Assembly (NCBI GenBank): GCA_021029095.1
Contig: JAJOHG010000084.1
Location: 1 to 64,000, forward strand
Source: Phellopilus nigrolimitatus
Taxonomy: Eukaryota > Basidiomycota > Agaricomycetes > Hymenochaetales > Hymenochaetaceae
Length of the DNA: 64,000 bases
Reading direction: 5' to 3'
A program made the translations under genes and the position numbers. Shown piece by piece: positions 9,529-21,309 of this stretch (position 1 is the first letter of the stretch; every line of letters begins with the position of its first letter). The notes beneath the pieces were generated by a model. The model was not told the origin of the DNA and did no database searches. It saw nothing but the letters and a program-made list of their open reading frames with translations.

Positions 9529-12500
9529 ATGTCCGCATCTACCACCTCCGACTCGCAATCGACATTTTCCTTCGCTAAGCTCAATGACAGCAACTATGCG
9601 ACATGGAAACTCGAAATGCGAGCTGCTCTCCAAGCCAAGACTCTCTGGCGCATCGCTTCTGGCATTGCGACAAAACCATCAAAGGCAGAGGAGCAGGAGG
9701 CATGGGAGGAGAAATCGGAGCAAGCAGCTGGCTTTATCTACGGAAAACTCGAGCATGGCATGCAGATCCTGGTTCAGGACGATTTGGGTAACCCAGTGGA
9801 GATGCTGAAGAAGCTGAAGGAGCTCAACCAGCAGGACAATGCGGCGTCGCGTTTTATTGCCTATGACGAGTTCTTCAGCATTGCCAAAGCCGAGGACGAG
9901 TCACTTACTGCACTCACTGCTCGCGTTGAGGAGTCGTTGCACAAGCTCAGGAATGCGCGCAGCTCCAAGCTCACCCTTGTCCAGTTTGAGGATGAGCTTG
10001 CATCCATGTGTCTTATTCGCGCCCTCCCAGACGAGTACAAAGCCTTTCGATCTGCCCTCCTTCTCATGCCTACCTTCACCCTTGAGACGGTCAAGAAAGC
10101 GTTCTTGCAGGAGCAGAAAGCCAGTGGCCCTCGCGCTGCAGACTCTGCACTCGCTCTCAAGGCCACTGCTCCACCCTCCAAATCGACTTCATCGTCCTCC
10201 TCCTCGTCTCAGCCTCTTGTCTGCGATTTTTGCGGCATGAAGAACCACCTTGAAGCAACTTGCTACAAGCGTCGTGATGCGATGAAGGAGTTGAAGGACA
10301 AGAAGAAGAGAGGAGGCAAGGCAAAGGCAAATGCGGCGCAGGAGGACACAGAGTCGACTCAGTCTGCTGAGTTTGCTGGCAATGCAAGTACCCATGACTT
10401 TGTGAGGCGGAGTGGTCTCACAACAAACACAGACAGTGACCTGAGTCCAATGGATGAGTGCAAAAGATAATATATTATGGAAACTAAACATGCCTGAGTC
10501 CAATGGATGAGTGCAAAAGATAGAGAGCACCATCCATGGACTCTGCCGCTTCAAGGGAAGCATTACATAATACATCAACATATCAGGTGACGCAGAACAA
10601 CAAGTCAGGAGTTCAAGTCACCCGGTACGCAAAATAATAAAAGGAATAAAAGTGTCCAAGATCATACTATATCCAATAGACTTCACCAATCCCAACTCGC
10701 CCCTCTCTGATGCAGGATCTGACTGGATTGTTGATACAGGCGCCACTTGCCACATGACACCTCATCGTCATTGGTTCAACCAATATACCCCTAATCGCAC
10801 ACCCATCTGCCTCGCCAACAACGACGTTATTTACTCAGTTGGAATGGGGACTGTCCGCTTTCAACCAGTGGTCAATGGAAAGAAGGGTCGTCTGCTAGAG
10901 TTTGAGCGTGTTCTTCATGTACCAGATCTCAGAAACAATCTCCTCTCAGTCCTGTATTTAACTCGAGTCAAATCCTACATTGTCACTATCAAGTCTGATC
11001 AGATTCTCTTTCGTCGCAACGGCACTCTCCTCTTCACTGCTGCAATCAACACCAACTATGCCGCGTTCCTCAATGGACAAGTTGTGCCCATGACCCAATT
11101 CTCTGGCATGGTTAGCACCTGTCCACTCGACTTAACACTCTGGCATCGTCGTTTTGCGCACTTAAATCATGGGGATGTCAAGAGACTGATCGATCATGAC
11201 ATGGTTAAGGGGATTACTGTGAAGTCTATGGAGTCGCCTGACCCAATCTGCGAGCCTTGCATTGCAGGCAAGCAGCATAGGTCGAATGTCTCAAGACTTG
11301 CATCGCATCGTTCTACTGGTCTGTTGCAGCTGGTCCACTCCGATGTGCATGGCCCTCTGCCAGTTCAAACTCGGCACGGTTATCGTTACTGGATCACATT
11401 CATTGATGATTTCAGTCGGCGTTGGGGAGTCATACCCCTTAAAAAGAAAAGCGATGCATTTGACGCTTTCAAGCGCTACACAGCACATGCAGAGAACCAG
11501 CTCAACCTGAAGATCAAAGCGACGCGCGATGACAAGGGAGGAGAGTACATGCCCAAGGCATGGGAGCAATTCTGCATTTCTGAAGGGATTCACCGGCAAC
11601 ACACTGTTCGTGATGAACCCCACCAGAATGGAGTAGCTGAGCGAGCTAATCGCACTTTAGCTGAGGGCATTACCACCATGCTGAACGAAGCACACCTACC
11701 TGCCAGTTTCTGGTGGGATGCGGTCAATGCTTTTGTTCATGTACACAATCGCTCTCCAACTTCTGCTGTCCAGGGCAAGACGCCCTATGAGCTGTGGCAC
11801 AATTCCAAGCCGGATGTGTCGCATTTTCGAGTATTTGGCTGCACCTCCTATGTGCATGTCAAGAAAGATATGCGCAAACAGCTCCAGTCACACACGCAAA
11901 AATGCTCCTTCATTGGTTACCCTGAGAACTACAAAGGCTGGATATTCTGGAACTCCATAACGCGCAAAGAGGTCATTAGTGACTCTGCTCAGTTTGATGA
12001 GCGCGTGTTCCCTGGAAATACCAGGTCTCCTGTCGACTTAAGGGTTCCAACTCCTCCAGAGGCTACAGCTGTGCCGAAACAGGGGGGAGATGGCGATGTG
12101 GATGATGTTCCGCCACTTCTTCTCCCTGCTAATCCACCAGCTCCTCCTCCTCGTCCTGCCACTCCTCCTCCTCGTCCCCCACCAGCTCCAATCACTCCTC
12201 CCTTTCGTCCTGCACCACCTCCGGTGACTCCAACTCGGCCTGCTGTAAAGCGCGAGCGAGCACCATCTGATGTCCCTCCTGACCCTCCTGTGTCCTCTCC
12301 CTCTGCTCACCCTCCTCCTGCGAAACGACCTAAGGAACCTCCTGCTCCCACTCCTGCACCTGAGTCTACTCCTGCACCTGAAGCGCCTTCTTGGCCTTCA
12401 ACGTCTTGGCGCCCTCAGCCGCGTCCCATGCATGGGTACAGAGATGCAGTGATTAATCCTCTTGCAGATTATCCAGGTCGTCGCATTCCTAGGGCTCCAG

Positions 12501-14305
12501 CTGCACCAGCAGCAGCACCTACACCTGAGCCTGTGATTGAGCGCAGTGACGAGTTAGACATCATGTCTGAGGATGAAATGCAGGCTGAGGCGCTTATGTT
12601 TGCTGGGCTTATGGACTTTGGGGCAAATGCGGCACTTGAGGACTGCTACATCAGTTTTGAGGACGCACACAATCATGTGTTGAAGTCTACAAACTGCTTT
12701 GAGCATGTCTTCTCTGCGGAGGTGCGCACCCAGTATGGTCCTGAGCCAGTACACTGGAGAGACATCAAGGGACGTCCTGATGCTTCCCTTTGGGAACAGG
12801 CTGCAATGGACGAGTTTATCAGTCTTGTTGAGAATGGGACCTTCACCCCAGTCAGACTTCCTTCTGGTCGCAAGACCATTGGCTGTCGGTGGGTGTTCAA
12901 ACTCAAGCGCAAGGCAGATGGCTCAGTGGACAGGCATAAGGCGCGATTGGTGGCAAAGGGTTACTCACAGCGCCCTGGCTTAGAGTTTGCACAGGTGTTT
13001 GCTCCCACTGCCAAGTGGGCTGCACTTCGCGCTATACTGGCCTTGGCTGCAATTGAGGACCTGGAGTTGTTCAGCATTGACATCTCCACTGCGTTCCTCA
13101 ATGGTGACTTGGATCATGACGTCTACATGGATCAGCCAGAAGGGTTTGAGGAGTACTATGGCGCCGGTTTTGTGCTTAAGCTTGCTAAGGCGATCTATGG
13201 TCTTAAGCAAGCTGGGCGCCAATGGCACAAGAAACTCGACTCTGTGTTGAAGGGCATGGGCTTCTCTTTGGTTCGCTGCGACAACAGCATTTGGGTCTAC
13301 AGACGCGACGATGTGCGCATCATCATTCCAGTCTATGTGGATGACATGACCATTGCTGCAAAGTCAAAGGAGCAATTCTTGTTTGTCAAGCGCGAACTTG
13401 AAAAGCACTTCAAACTGCGCGACCTTGGCCCTACCTCCTTCCTGCTTGGTGTCCATATTGAGAGAGACCGCTCAATCCGATCCCTATCCCTATCTCAGCG
13501 CCAGTACATCATTGACTTACTTGAGCGCTTTGAAATGGCTGGATGCGGCGAGGTTTCTACTCCATTGCCAGAAGGCCATCGTCTCAGCAAGTCCATGGGT
13601 CCCCTCACTCCAGAAGAGATCGCATTCATGAAGACTGTCCCCTACAGGCAGCTGATTGGTGCACTCATGTATCTGGCTGTGGCAACGCGTCCTGACATCT
13701 CCTATGCGGTTGGACTTCTTGCGCGCTTCAGTTCTAATCCTGGTCCTGCTCACTGGAAGGCTGCAAAGCACTTGTGTCGTTATCTTCAAGGTACCAAAGA
13801 CATGAAGTTGACTTATGCGCCTGACAAGAACTCGTCTGAATTGTTCACCACATTCACTGACGCGGACCATGGAGGGGATGAGGATGACAGGCGCTCTACA
13901 AGCGGCCTGGTGGTTAAGATGGGAACTGGTGCTATCAGCTGGGCTAGTCGTCTTCAGACTATTGTGACGCTCTCCACCACTGAAGTGGAATACATCTCTG
14001 CTGTTCAGGGTGGTCAGGAGATTATGTGGTTGCGCAACTTGTTCTCAGAATTTGGCTATGAATTCAATGCGCCCTCCACGCTCTATGTGGACAACCAATC
14101 TGCCCTTGCTGTTGCCAGGAACCCTGAACACCATGGACGGATGAAGCACCTGGACTTGCGGCACTACTGGCTGCGAGATGTGGTCGAGTCGGGTCTTATT
14201 GACATTCGCTACCTCCCCACCAAGTCTATGCCGGCTGACATTATGACCAAGGCGCTTGGACGCGTGAAGGTGATTGAGATGCGTGGTATGCTGGGTCTTC
14301 TGTGA
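9529..14305 (+). pseudogene. gag-pol: Copia A gag-pol, interrupted by a solo LTR
   Basis: ATG at 9529 (MSASTTSDSQ) has G at -3; the open frame upstream begins only at a TTG. Gag, with a CX2CX4HX4C knuckle (CDFCGMKNHLEATC), runs to HDF at 10400, where the solo LTR brings a stop at 10470. After the LTR, pol resumes at 10684 and is open to TGA at 14303-14305: protease DTGATCHM, HHCC finger, integrase D-D-E (SDVHGP, RDDKGGEY, NGVAERAN), proline-rich linker, RT with YVDDM, RNase H, end MRGMLGLL. Apart from the LTR I see no lesion. Pol without Gag would need a new start. Confidence 0.92.
10401..10678 (-). repeat. Solo LTR in copia A with 5-bp target duplication
   Basis: A complete reverse-oriented LTR (TGTGAGG...CCAATA on the plus strand) sits between GACTT at 10396-10400 and GACTT at 10679-10683. 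Uninterrupted copies read ACCCATGACTTCACCAATC here. It is therefore a true insertion that later lost its interior by LTR-LTR recombination. The same right-hand junction occurs at 21309/21310. Confidence 0.95.
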
Positions 14306-14324
14306 TTGACAGGCGTGTCAGATC

Positions 14325-14333
14325 AGGGGGGAG
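14325..14333 (+). other. Polypurine tract of copia A
   Basis: AGGGGGGAG directly precedes the 3' LTR and follows the gag-pol stop by about 20 nt. This is the expected plus-strand priming site; the same tract precedes the 3' LTRs of E and F and, reversed, those of C, D and K. Confidence 0.8.
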
Positions 14334-14611
14334 TATTGGATATAGTATGATCTTGGACACTTTATTTCCTTTTATTATTTTGCGTACCGGGTGACTTGAA
14401 CTCCTGACTTGTTGTTCTGCGTCACCTGACATGTTGATGTATTACATAATGCTTCCCTTGAAGCGGCAGAGTCCATGGATGGTGCTCTCTATCTTTTGCA
14501 CTCATCCATTGGACTCAGGCATGTTTAGTTTCCATAATATACTATCTTTTGCACTCATCCATTGGACTCAGGTCACTGTCTGTGTTTGTTGTGAGACCAC
14601 TCCGCCTCACA
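14334..14611 (+). repeat. 3' LTR of copia A
   Basis: 278 bp, TATTGG...CTCACA. Compared with the 5' LTR it has a few substitutions (for example CATAATATAC for CCTAATACAC near 14530-14545), so A is young but not brand new, or one LTR was exchanged. It abuts a truncated LTR of the opposite orientation at 14612. Confidence 0.93.
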
Positions 14612-15218
14612 CATCCATGGACTCTGCCGCTTCAAGGGAAGCATTACATAATACATCAACATATCAGGTGACGCAGAACAACAAGTCAGGAGTTCAAGTC
14701 ACCCGGTACGCAAAATAATAAAAGGAATAAAAGTGTCCAAGATCATACTATATCCAATACTCCCCCCTGATCTGACACGCCTGTCAATCACAGAAGACCC
14801 AGCATACCACGCATCTCAATCACCTTCACGCGTCCAAGCGCCTTGGTCATGATGTCAGCCGGCATAGACTTGGTGGGGAGATAGTGAATGTCAATAAGAC
14901 CTGACTCAACCACATCGCGCAGCCAGTAGTGCCGCAAGTCCAGGTGCTTCATCCGTCCATGGTGTTCAGGGTTCCTGGCAACAGCAAGGGCAGATTGGTT
15001 GTCCACATAGAGTGTGGAAGGCGCATTGAATTCATAGCCAAATTCTGAGAACAAGTTGCGCAACCACATAATCTCCTGACCACCCTGGACAGCAGAGATG
15101 TATTCCGCTTCAGTGGTGGAGAGTGTCACAATAGTCTGAAGACGACTAGCCCAGCTGATAGCACCAGTTCCCATCTTAACCACCAGGCCGCTTGTAGAGC
15201 GCCTATCATCCTCATCCC
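14612..15218 (-). mobile_element. Copia C fragment: partial 3' LTR plus end of pol
   Basis: On the minus strand this holds the last 150 or so codons of pol (RNase H: DEDDRRSTSGL ... TEAEYISAV ... DNQSALAVARN), the stop, the reversed purine tract (14760 on) and the first 148 bp of the LTR (14612-14759). The LTR is cut on the left by A's 3' LTR, and pol is cut on the right by D's 3' LTR, after ...CTCATCCC at 15218. Confidence 0.9.
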
Positions 15219-15496
15219 TGTGAGGCGGAGTGGTCTCACAACAAACACAGACAGTGACCTGAGTCCAATGGATGAGTGCAAAAGATAGTGTATTAGAGAA
15301 ACTAAACATGCCTGAGTCCAATGGATGAGTGCAAAAGATAGAGAGCACCATCCATGGACTCTGCCGCTTCAAGGGAAGCATTACATAATACATCAACATG
15401 TCAGGTGACGCAGAACAACAAGTCAGGAGTTCAAGTCACCTGGTACGCAAAATAATAAAAGGAAATAAAGTGTCCAAGATCATACTATATCCAATA
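15219..15496 (-). repeat. 3' LTR of copia D
   Basis: 278 bp, plus-strand ends TGTGAGG and CCAATA. The reversed purine tract CTCCCCCCT follows at 15497. It cuts fragment C within the RNase H coding sequence. Confidence 0.93.
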
Positions 15497-15524
15497 CTCC
15501 CCCCTGATCTGACACGCCTGTCAA

Positions 15525-18500
15525 TCACAGAAGACCCAGCATACCACGCATCTCAATCACCTTCACGCGTCCAAGCGCCTTGGTCATGATGTCAGCCGGC
15601 ATAGACTTGGTGGGGAGGTAGCGAATGTCAATAAGACCTGACTCAACCACATCGCGCAGCCAATAGTGCCGCAAGTCCAGGTGCTTCATCCGTCCATGGT
15701 GTTCAGGGTTCCTGGCAACAGCAAGGGCAGATTGGTTGTCCACATAGAGAGTGGAGGGCGCATTGAACTCATAGCCAAATTCAGAGAACAAGTTGCGCAA
15801 CCACATAATCTCCTGACCGCCCTGAACAGCAGAGATGTATTCCGCTTCAGTGGTGGAGAGTGTCACAATAGTCTGAAGACGACTAGCCCAGCTGATAGCA
15901 CCAGTTCCCATCTTAACCACCAGGCCGCTTGTAGAGCGCCTGTCATCCTCATCCCCTCCATGGTCCGCGTCAGTGAATGTGGTGAACAATTCAGACGAGT
16001 TCTTGTCAGGCGCATAAGTCAACTTCATGTCTTTGGTACCCTGAAGGTAACGACACAAGTGCTTTGCAGCCTTCCAGTGAGCAGGACCAGGATTAGAACT
16101 GAAGCGCGCAAGAAGTCCAACCGCATATGAGATGTCAGGACGCGTTGCCACAGCCAGATACATGAGTGCACCAATCAGCTGCCTGTAGGGGACAGTCTTC
16201 ATGAATGCGATCTCTTCTGGAGTGAGGGGACCCATGGACTTGCTGAGACGATGGCCTTCTGGTAGTGGAGTGGAAACCTCGCTGCATCCAGCCATTTCAA
16301 AGCGCTCAAGTAAGTCAGTGATGTACTGGCGCTGAGATAGGGATAGGGATCGGATTGAGCGGTCTCTCTCAACATGGACGCCAAGCAGGAAGGAGGTAGG
16401 GCCAAGGTCGCGCAGTTTGAAGTGCTTTTCTAGTTCGCGCTTGACAAACAGGAATTGCTCCTTTGACTTTGCAGCAATGGTCATGTCATCCACATAGACT
16501 GGAATGATGATGCGCACATCGTCGCGTCTGTAGACCCAAATGCTGTTATCGCAGCGAACCAAAGAGAAGCCCATGCCCTTCAACACAGAGTCGAGTTTCT
16601 TGTGCCATTGGCGCCCAGCCTGCTTCAAGCCATAGATCGCCTTAGCAAGCTTAAGCACAAAACCGGCGCCATAGTACTCCTCAAAACCTTCTGGCTGATC
16701 CATGTAGACATCATGATCCAAGTCACCATTGAGGAACGCAGTGGAGATGTCAATGCTGAACAACTCCAAGTCCTCAATTGCAGCCAAGGCCAGTATAGCG
16801 CGAAGTGCAGCCCACTTGGCAGTAGGAGCAAACACCTGTGCAAACTCTAAGCCAGGGCGCTGTGAGTAACCCTTTGCCACCAATCGCGCCTTATGCCTGT
16901 CCACTGAGCCATCTGCCTTGCGCTTGAGTTTGAACACCCACCGACAGCCAATGGTCTTGCGACCAGAAGGAAGTCTGACTGGGGTGAAGGTGCCATTCTC
17001 AACAAGACTGATAAACTCGTCCATTGCAGCCTGTTCCCAAAGGGAAGCGTCAGAACGTCCCTTGATGTCTCTCCAGTGTACTGGCTCAGGACCATACTGG
17101 GTGCGCACCTCCGCAGAGAAGACATGCTCAAAGCAGTTTGTAGACTTCAACACATGATTGTGTGCGTCCTCAAAACTGATGTAGCAGTCCTCAAGTGCCG
17201 CATTTGCCCCAAAGTCCATAAGCCCAGCAAACATAAGTGCCTCAGCCTGCATCTCATCCTCAGACATGATGTCTAACTCGTCACTGCGCTCAATCACAGG
17301 CTCAGGTGTAGATGCTGCTGCTGGTGCTGGTGCAGCTGGAGCCCTAGGAATGCGACGACCTGGATAATCTGCAAGTGGATTAATCACTGCATCTCTGTAC
17401 CCATGCAAGGGACGCGGCTGAGGGCGCCAAGACGTTGAAGGCCAAGAAGGCGCTTCAGGTGCAGGAGTAGACTCAGGTGCAGTAGTGGGAGCAGGAGGCT
17501 CCTTGGGTCGTTTCGCAGGAGGAGGGTGAGCAGAAGGAGAAGACACAGGAGGGTCAGGAGGGACATCCGATGGAGCTCGCTCGCGCTTTACAGCAGGCCG
17601 AGTTGGAGTCACCGGAGGTGGTGCAGGGCGAAAAGGAGGAGTAACTGGAGCTGGTGGGGGACGAGCAGGAGGAGTGGCAGGACGAGGAGGAGGAGGAGCT
17701 GGTGGATTAGCAGGGAGAAGAAGTGGCGGAACATCATCCACATCGCCATCTCCCCCCTGTTCCGGCACAGCTGTAGCCTCTGGAGGAGTTGGAACCCTTA
17801 AATCGACAGGAGACCTGGTATTTCCAGGGAACACGCGCTCATCAAACTGAGCAGAGTCACTAATGACCTCTTTGCGCGTTATGGAGTTCCAGAAAATCCA
17901 GCCTTTGTAGTTCTCAGGGTAACCAATGAAGGAGCATTTCTGCGTGTGTGACTGGAGCTGTTTGCGCATATCTTTCTTGACATGCACATAGGAGGTGCAG
18001 CCAAATACTCGAAAATGCGACACATCCGGCTTGGAATTGTGCCACAGCTCATAGGGCGTCTTGCCCTGGACAGCAGAAGTAGGAGAGCGATTGTGCACAT
18101 GAACAAAAGCATTGACCTGCATCCCACCAGAAACTGGCAGGCAGGTGTGCTTCGTTCAGCATGGTGGTAATGCCCTCAGCCAAAGTGCGATTAGCTCGCT
18201 CAGCTACTCCATTCTGGTGGGGTTCATCACGAACAGTGTGTTGCCGGTGAATCCCTTCAGAAATGCAGAATTGCTCCCATGCCTTGGGCATGTACTCTCC
18301 TCCCTTGTCATCGCGCGTCGCTTTGATCTTCAGGTTGAGCTGGTTCTCTGCATGTGCTTTGTAGCGCTTGAAAGCGTCAAACGCATCGCTTTTCTTTTTA
18401 AGGGGTATGACTCCCCAGCGCCGACTGAAATCATCAATGAATGTGATCCAGTAACGATAACCATGCCGAGTTTGAACTGGCAGAGGGCCATGCACATCAG

Positions 18501-20031
18501 AGTGGACCAGCTGCAACAGACCAGTAGAACGATGCGATGCAAGTCTTGAGACATTCGACCTATGCTGCTTGCCTGCAATGCAAGGCTCGCAGATTGGGTC
18601 AGGCGACTCCATAGACTTCACAAGTAATCCCCTTAACCATGTCATGATCAATCAGTCTCTTGACATCCCCATGATTTAAGTGCGCAAACGACGATGCCAG
18701 AGCGTTAAGTCGAGTGGACAGGTGCTAACCATGCCAGAGAATTGGGTCATGGGCACAACTTGTCCATTGAGGAACGCGGCGTAGTTGGTGTTGATTGCAG
18801 CAGTGAAGAGGAGAGTGCCGTTGCGACGAAAGAGAATCTGATCAGACTTGATAGTGACAATGTAGGATTTGACACGAGTTAAATACAGGACTGAGAGGAG
18901 ATTGTTTCTGAGATCTGGTACATGAAGAACGCGCTCAAACTCTAGCAGACGACCCTTCTTTCCATTGACCACTGGTTGAAAGCGGACAGTCCCCATTCCA
19001 ACTGAGTAAATAACGTCGTTGTTGGCGAGGCGGATGGGTGTGCGATTAGGGGTATATTGATTAAACCAATGACGATGAGGTGTCATGTGGCAAGTGGCGC
19101 CTGTATCAACAATCCAGTCAGATCCTGCATCAGAGAGGAGGGGCGAGTTGGGATTGGTGAAGTCATGGGTACTTGCATTGCCAGCAAACTCAGCAGACTG
19201 AGTCGACTCTGTATCCTCCTGCGCCGCATTTGCCTTTGCCTTGCCTCCCCTCTTCTTCTTGTCCTTCAACTCCTTCATCGCATCACGACGCTTGTAGCAA
19301 GTTGCTTCAAGGTGGTTCTTCATGCCGCAAAAATCGCAGACAAGAGGCTGAGACGAGGAGGAGGACGATGAAGTCGATTTGGAGGGTGGAGCAGAGGCCT
19401 TGAGAGCGAGTGCAGAGTCTGCAGCACGAGGGCCACTGGCTTTCTGCTCCTGCAAGAACGCTTTCTTGACCGTCTCGAGGGTGAAGGTAGGCATGAGAAG
19501 GAGGGCAGATCGAAAGGCTTTGTACTCGTCTGGGAGGGCGCGAATAAGACACATGGACGCAAGCTCATCCTCAAACTGGACAAGGGTGAGCTTGGAGCTG
19601 CGCGCATTCCTGAGCTTGTGCAACGACTCCTCAACGCGAGCAGTGAGAGCAGTGAGCGACTCGTCCTCGGCTTTGGCAATGCTGAAGAACTCGTCATAGG
19701 CAATAAAACGCGATGCCGCATTGTCCTGCTGGTTAAGCTCCTTCAGCTTCTTCAACATCTCCACTGGGTTATCCAAATCGTCCTGAACTAGGATCTGCAT
19801 GCCATGCTCGAGTTTTCCGTAGATAAAACCAGCTGCCTGCTCCGATTTCTCCTCCCATGCCTCCTGCTCCTCTGCCTTTGATGGTTTCGTCGCAATGCCA
19901 GAAGCGATGCGCCAGAGAGTCTTGGCTTGGAGAGCAGCTCGCATTTCGAGTTTCCATGTCGCATAGTTGCTGTCATTGAGCTTAGCGAAGGAAAATGTCG
20001 ATTGCGAGTCGGAGGTGGTAGATGCGGACAT
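15525..20031 (-). pseudogene. gag-pol: Copia D gag-pol with three single-base frameshifts
   Basis: ATG at 20031 (MSASTTSDSQ), stop at 15525. All domains are present in order, from the gag knuckle through DTGATCHM protease, integrase, YVDDM RT and RNase H. Against the other copies I see a missing A near 18686 (in WHRRFAHLNH), an extra A near 18622 (before the CEPC finger) and an extra T near 18118 (in DAVNAF). Each breaks the frame, so the copy cannot make full Pol. Substitutions are otherwise few. Confidence 0.9.
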
Positions 20032-21031
20032 GACGATGGGAGCGATGGTAGACGATGGTGGTGCGAGTGAGAGTGCGAAGTTGGGGATCAAACGGACAAG
20101 CGGTTGGGGCGTGATGGCCGAAAACGTGTACAAGCCGAATTACGCGATTTGCAGATATCAGGTCAATACAAGCCAAACAGATTCCAAACACCCAAAATGA
20201 TCGATGTATACACAGAATCGTCGCAAGACAGTGCTGGTCTGTCAGTCTGTTAAGACTCCGCAGGCACCGCTGGTTGAGAGAGGCTCTAGGCTTAAGTAAA
20301 CACTTAAAAGAGCGTCACAAAGGGCAAACTAAGGCCCTGCAGTCGAGCTTCACAACCAATAGACTATCTGATCCAACAACAACCAAATGGAATGAAATGG
20401 GTCTGAACTGTCAGGTACCAGAGCTGGCAAACCGCGCAAAACGCGACACAGAGGGGGAACGGGTGGAGCGATTGAGACGCAAATCAACACACACCGAGAC
20501 GACGTGAACACGAGCACGTGTGTAAAATCGCAGAGCGATCGAGCAAGAACTGAGTCCGCTATGCAGAAACGATGCAGGGAGCAGACAAACAGACAGATAG
20601 AGACTGCAAAAGTCGAAATCGATGCAGCACCCTCAAATCGAAGTCGAATCGGCCACAAGTTGGTACGACGAGTGGGACCAGAGGTACGAGACGACGTGCG
20701 AAGTTTCAGCACGATCCGTCCAGCCGATTTCGAGCGATGAGACGAAAAGCAGAGAGTGCAGATGAGAGGATGATAAGGATGGATGTCGATGCAGAGGGGT
20801 GTAGAGTGCCAGCAAGTGCGAATGGCGGCACGAAAATCGACACAAAGACGACGGACACACCACAGAACCCAACCCTGCGATTACAGCCCAATCCGAACAG
20901 CCAGAACTTTGCAGTTGACAGAAACTCTTCCAGAGGGACCAGATCAACTCCGATTTGAACGAAAATCAAGGAGGATGTTGTCGACGATGTACTGAACGTT
21001 GTTGTGAAGTTACAGCGCAAGGCTCATAACC

Positions 21032-21309
21032 TGTGAGGCGGAGTGGTCTCACAACAAACACAGACAGTGACCTGAGTCCAATGGATGAGTGCAAAAGATA
21101 ATATATTATGGAAACTAAACATGCCTGAGTCCAATGGATGAGTGCAAAAGATAGAGAGCACCATCCATGGACTCTGCCGCTTCAAGGGAAGCATTACATA
21201 ATACATCAACATATCAGGTGACGCAGAACAACAAGTCAGGAGTTCAAGTCACCCGGTACGCAAAATAATAAAAGGAATAAAAGTGTCCAAGATCATACTA
21301 TATCCAATA
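21032..21309 (-). repeat. 5' LTR of copia D, joined to copia E
   Basis: 278 bp; the primer-binding site, reversed, adjoins it on the left (GCGCAAGGCTCATAACC, 21015-21031). On the right it joins copia E at GACTTCACC, exactly the junction seen at 10678/10679. Confidence 0.93.

Larger units (their letters stand above)
8251..14611 (+). mobile_element. Ty1/copia element A, full length, with a solo LTR inside
   Basis: Two 278-bp LTRs (8251-8528 and 14334-14611) flank a 1000-nt leader, gag-pol and a polypurine tract. A reverse-oriented LTR of the same family interrupts gag-pol at 10401-10678. The five bases left of the element (GATAC) and right of it (CATCC) do not match, so one flank has been rearranged since insertion. 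It shares diagnostic variants with E: TPICLAN (others have R for C), SPLSDAG (one leucine fewer than SPLLSDAG), and TEVEY (others TEAEY). Confidence 0.93.
15219..21309 (-). mobile_element. Ty1/copia element D, both LTRs, gag-pol frameshifted
   Basis: LTRs at 15219-15496 (3') and 21032-21309 (5') enclose a complete reversed interior with purine tract, gag-pol, 1000-nt leader (20032-21031) and primer site. The flanks do not match: ATCCC on the left, GACTT on the right. GACTT is the duplication found around the solo LTR in A, so the two ends of D probably come from two different insertions joined by recombination. Confidence 0.92.

Noticed and set aside
11291..11623. Antisense frames of 66-154 codons opposite integrase, RT and RNase H in every copia copy
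   Set aside because: GC-rich coding often leaves the opposite strand open; they shift position with the sense gene and have no start context or motifs.
12100..12400. CCT-rich tandem pattern as a possible satellite or CRISPR-like array
   Set aside because: It is the proline-rich linker of pol; unit lengths vary between copies in multiples of three.
8245..14616. 5-bp target duplication around copia A
   Set aside because: The left flank GATAC and right flank CATCC do not match.
14431..14718. LTR-encoded frames starting MLMYYIMLPLK or MSGDAEQQVRSS
   Set aside because: They are forced readings of LTR sequence on either strand, joined to whatever follows; there is no sign of a protein.
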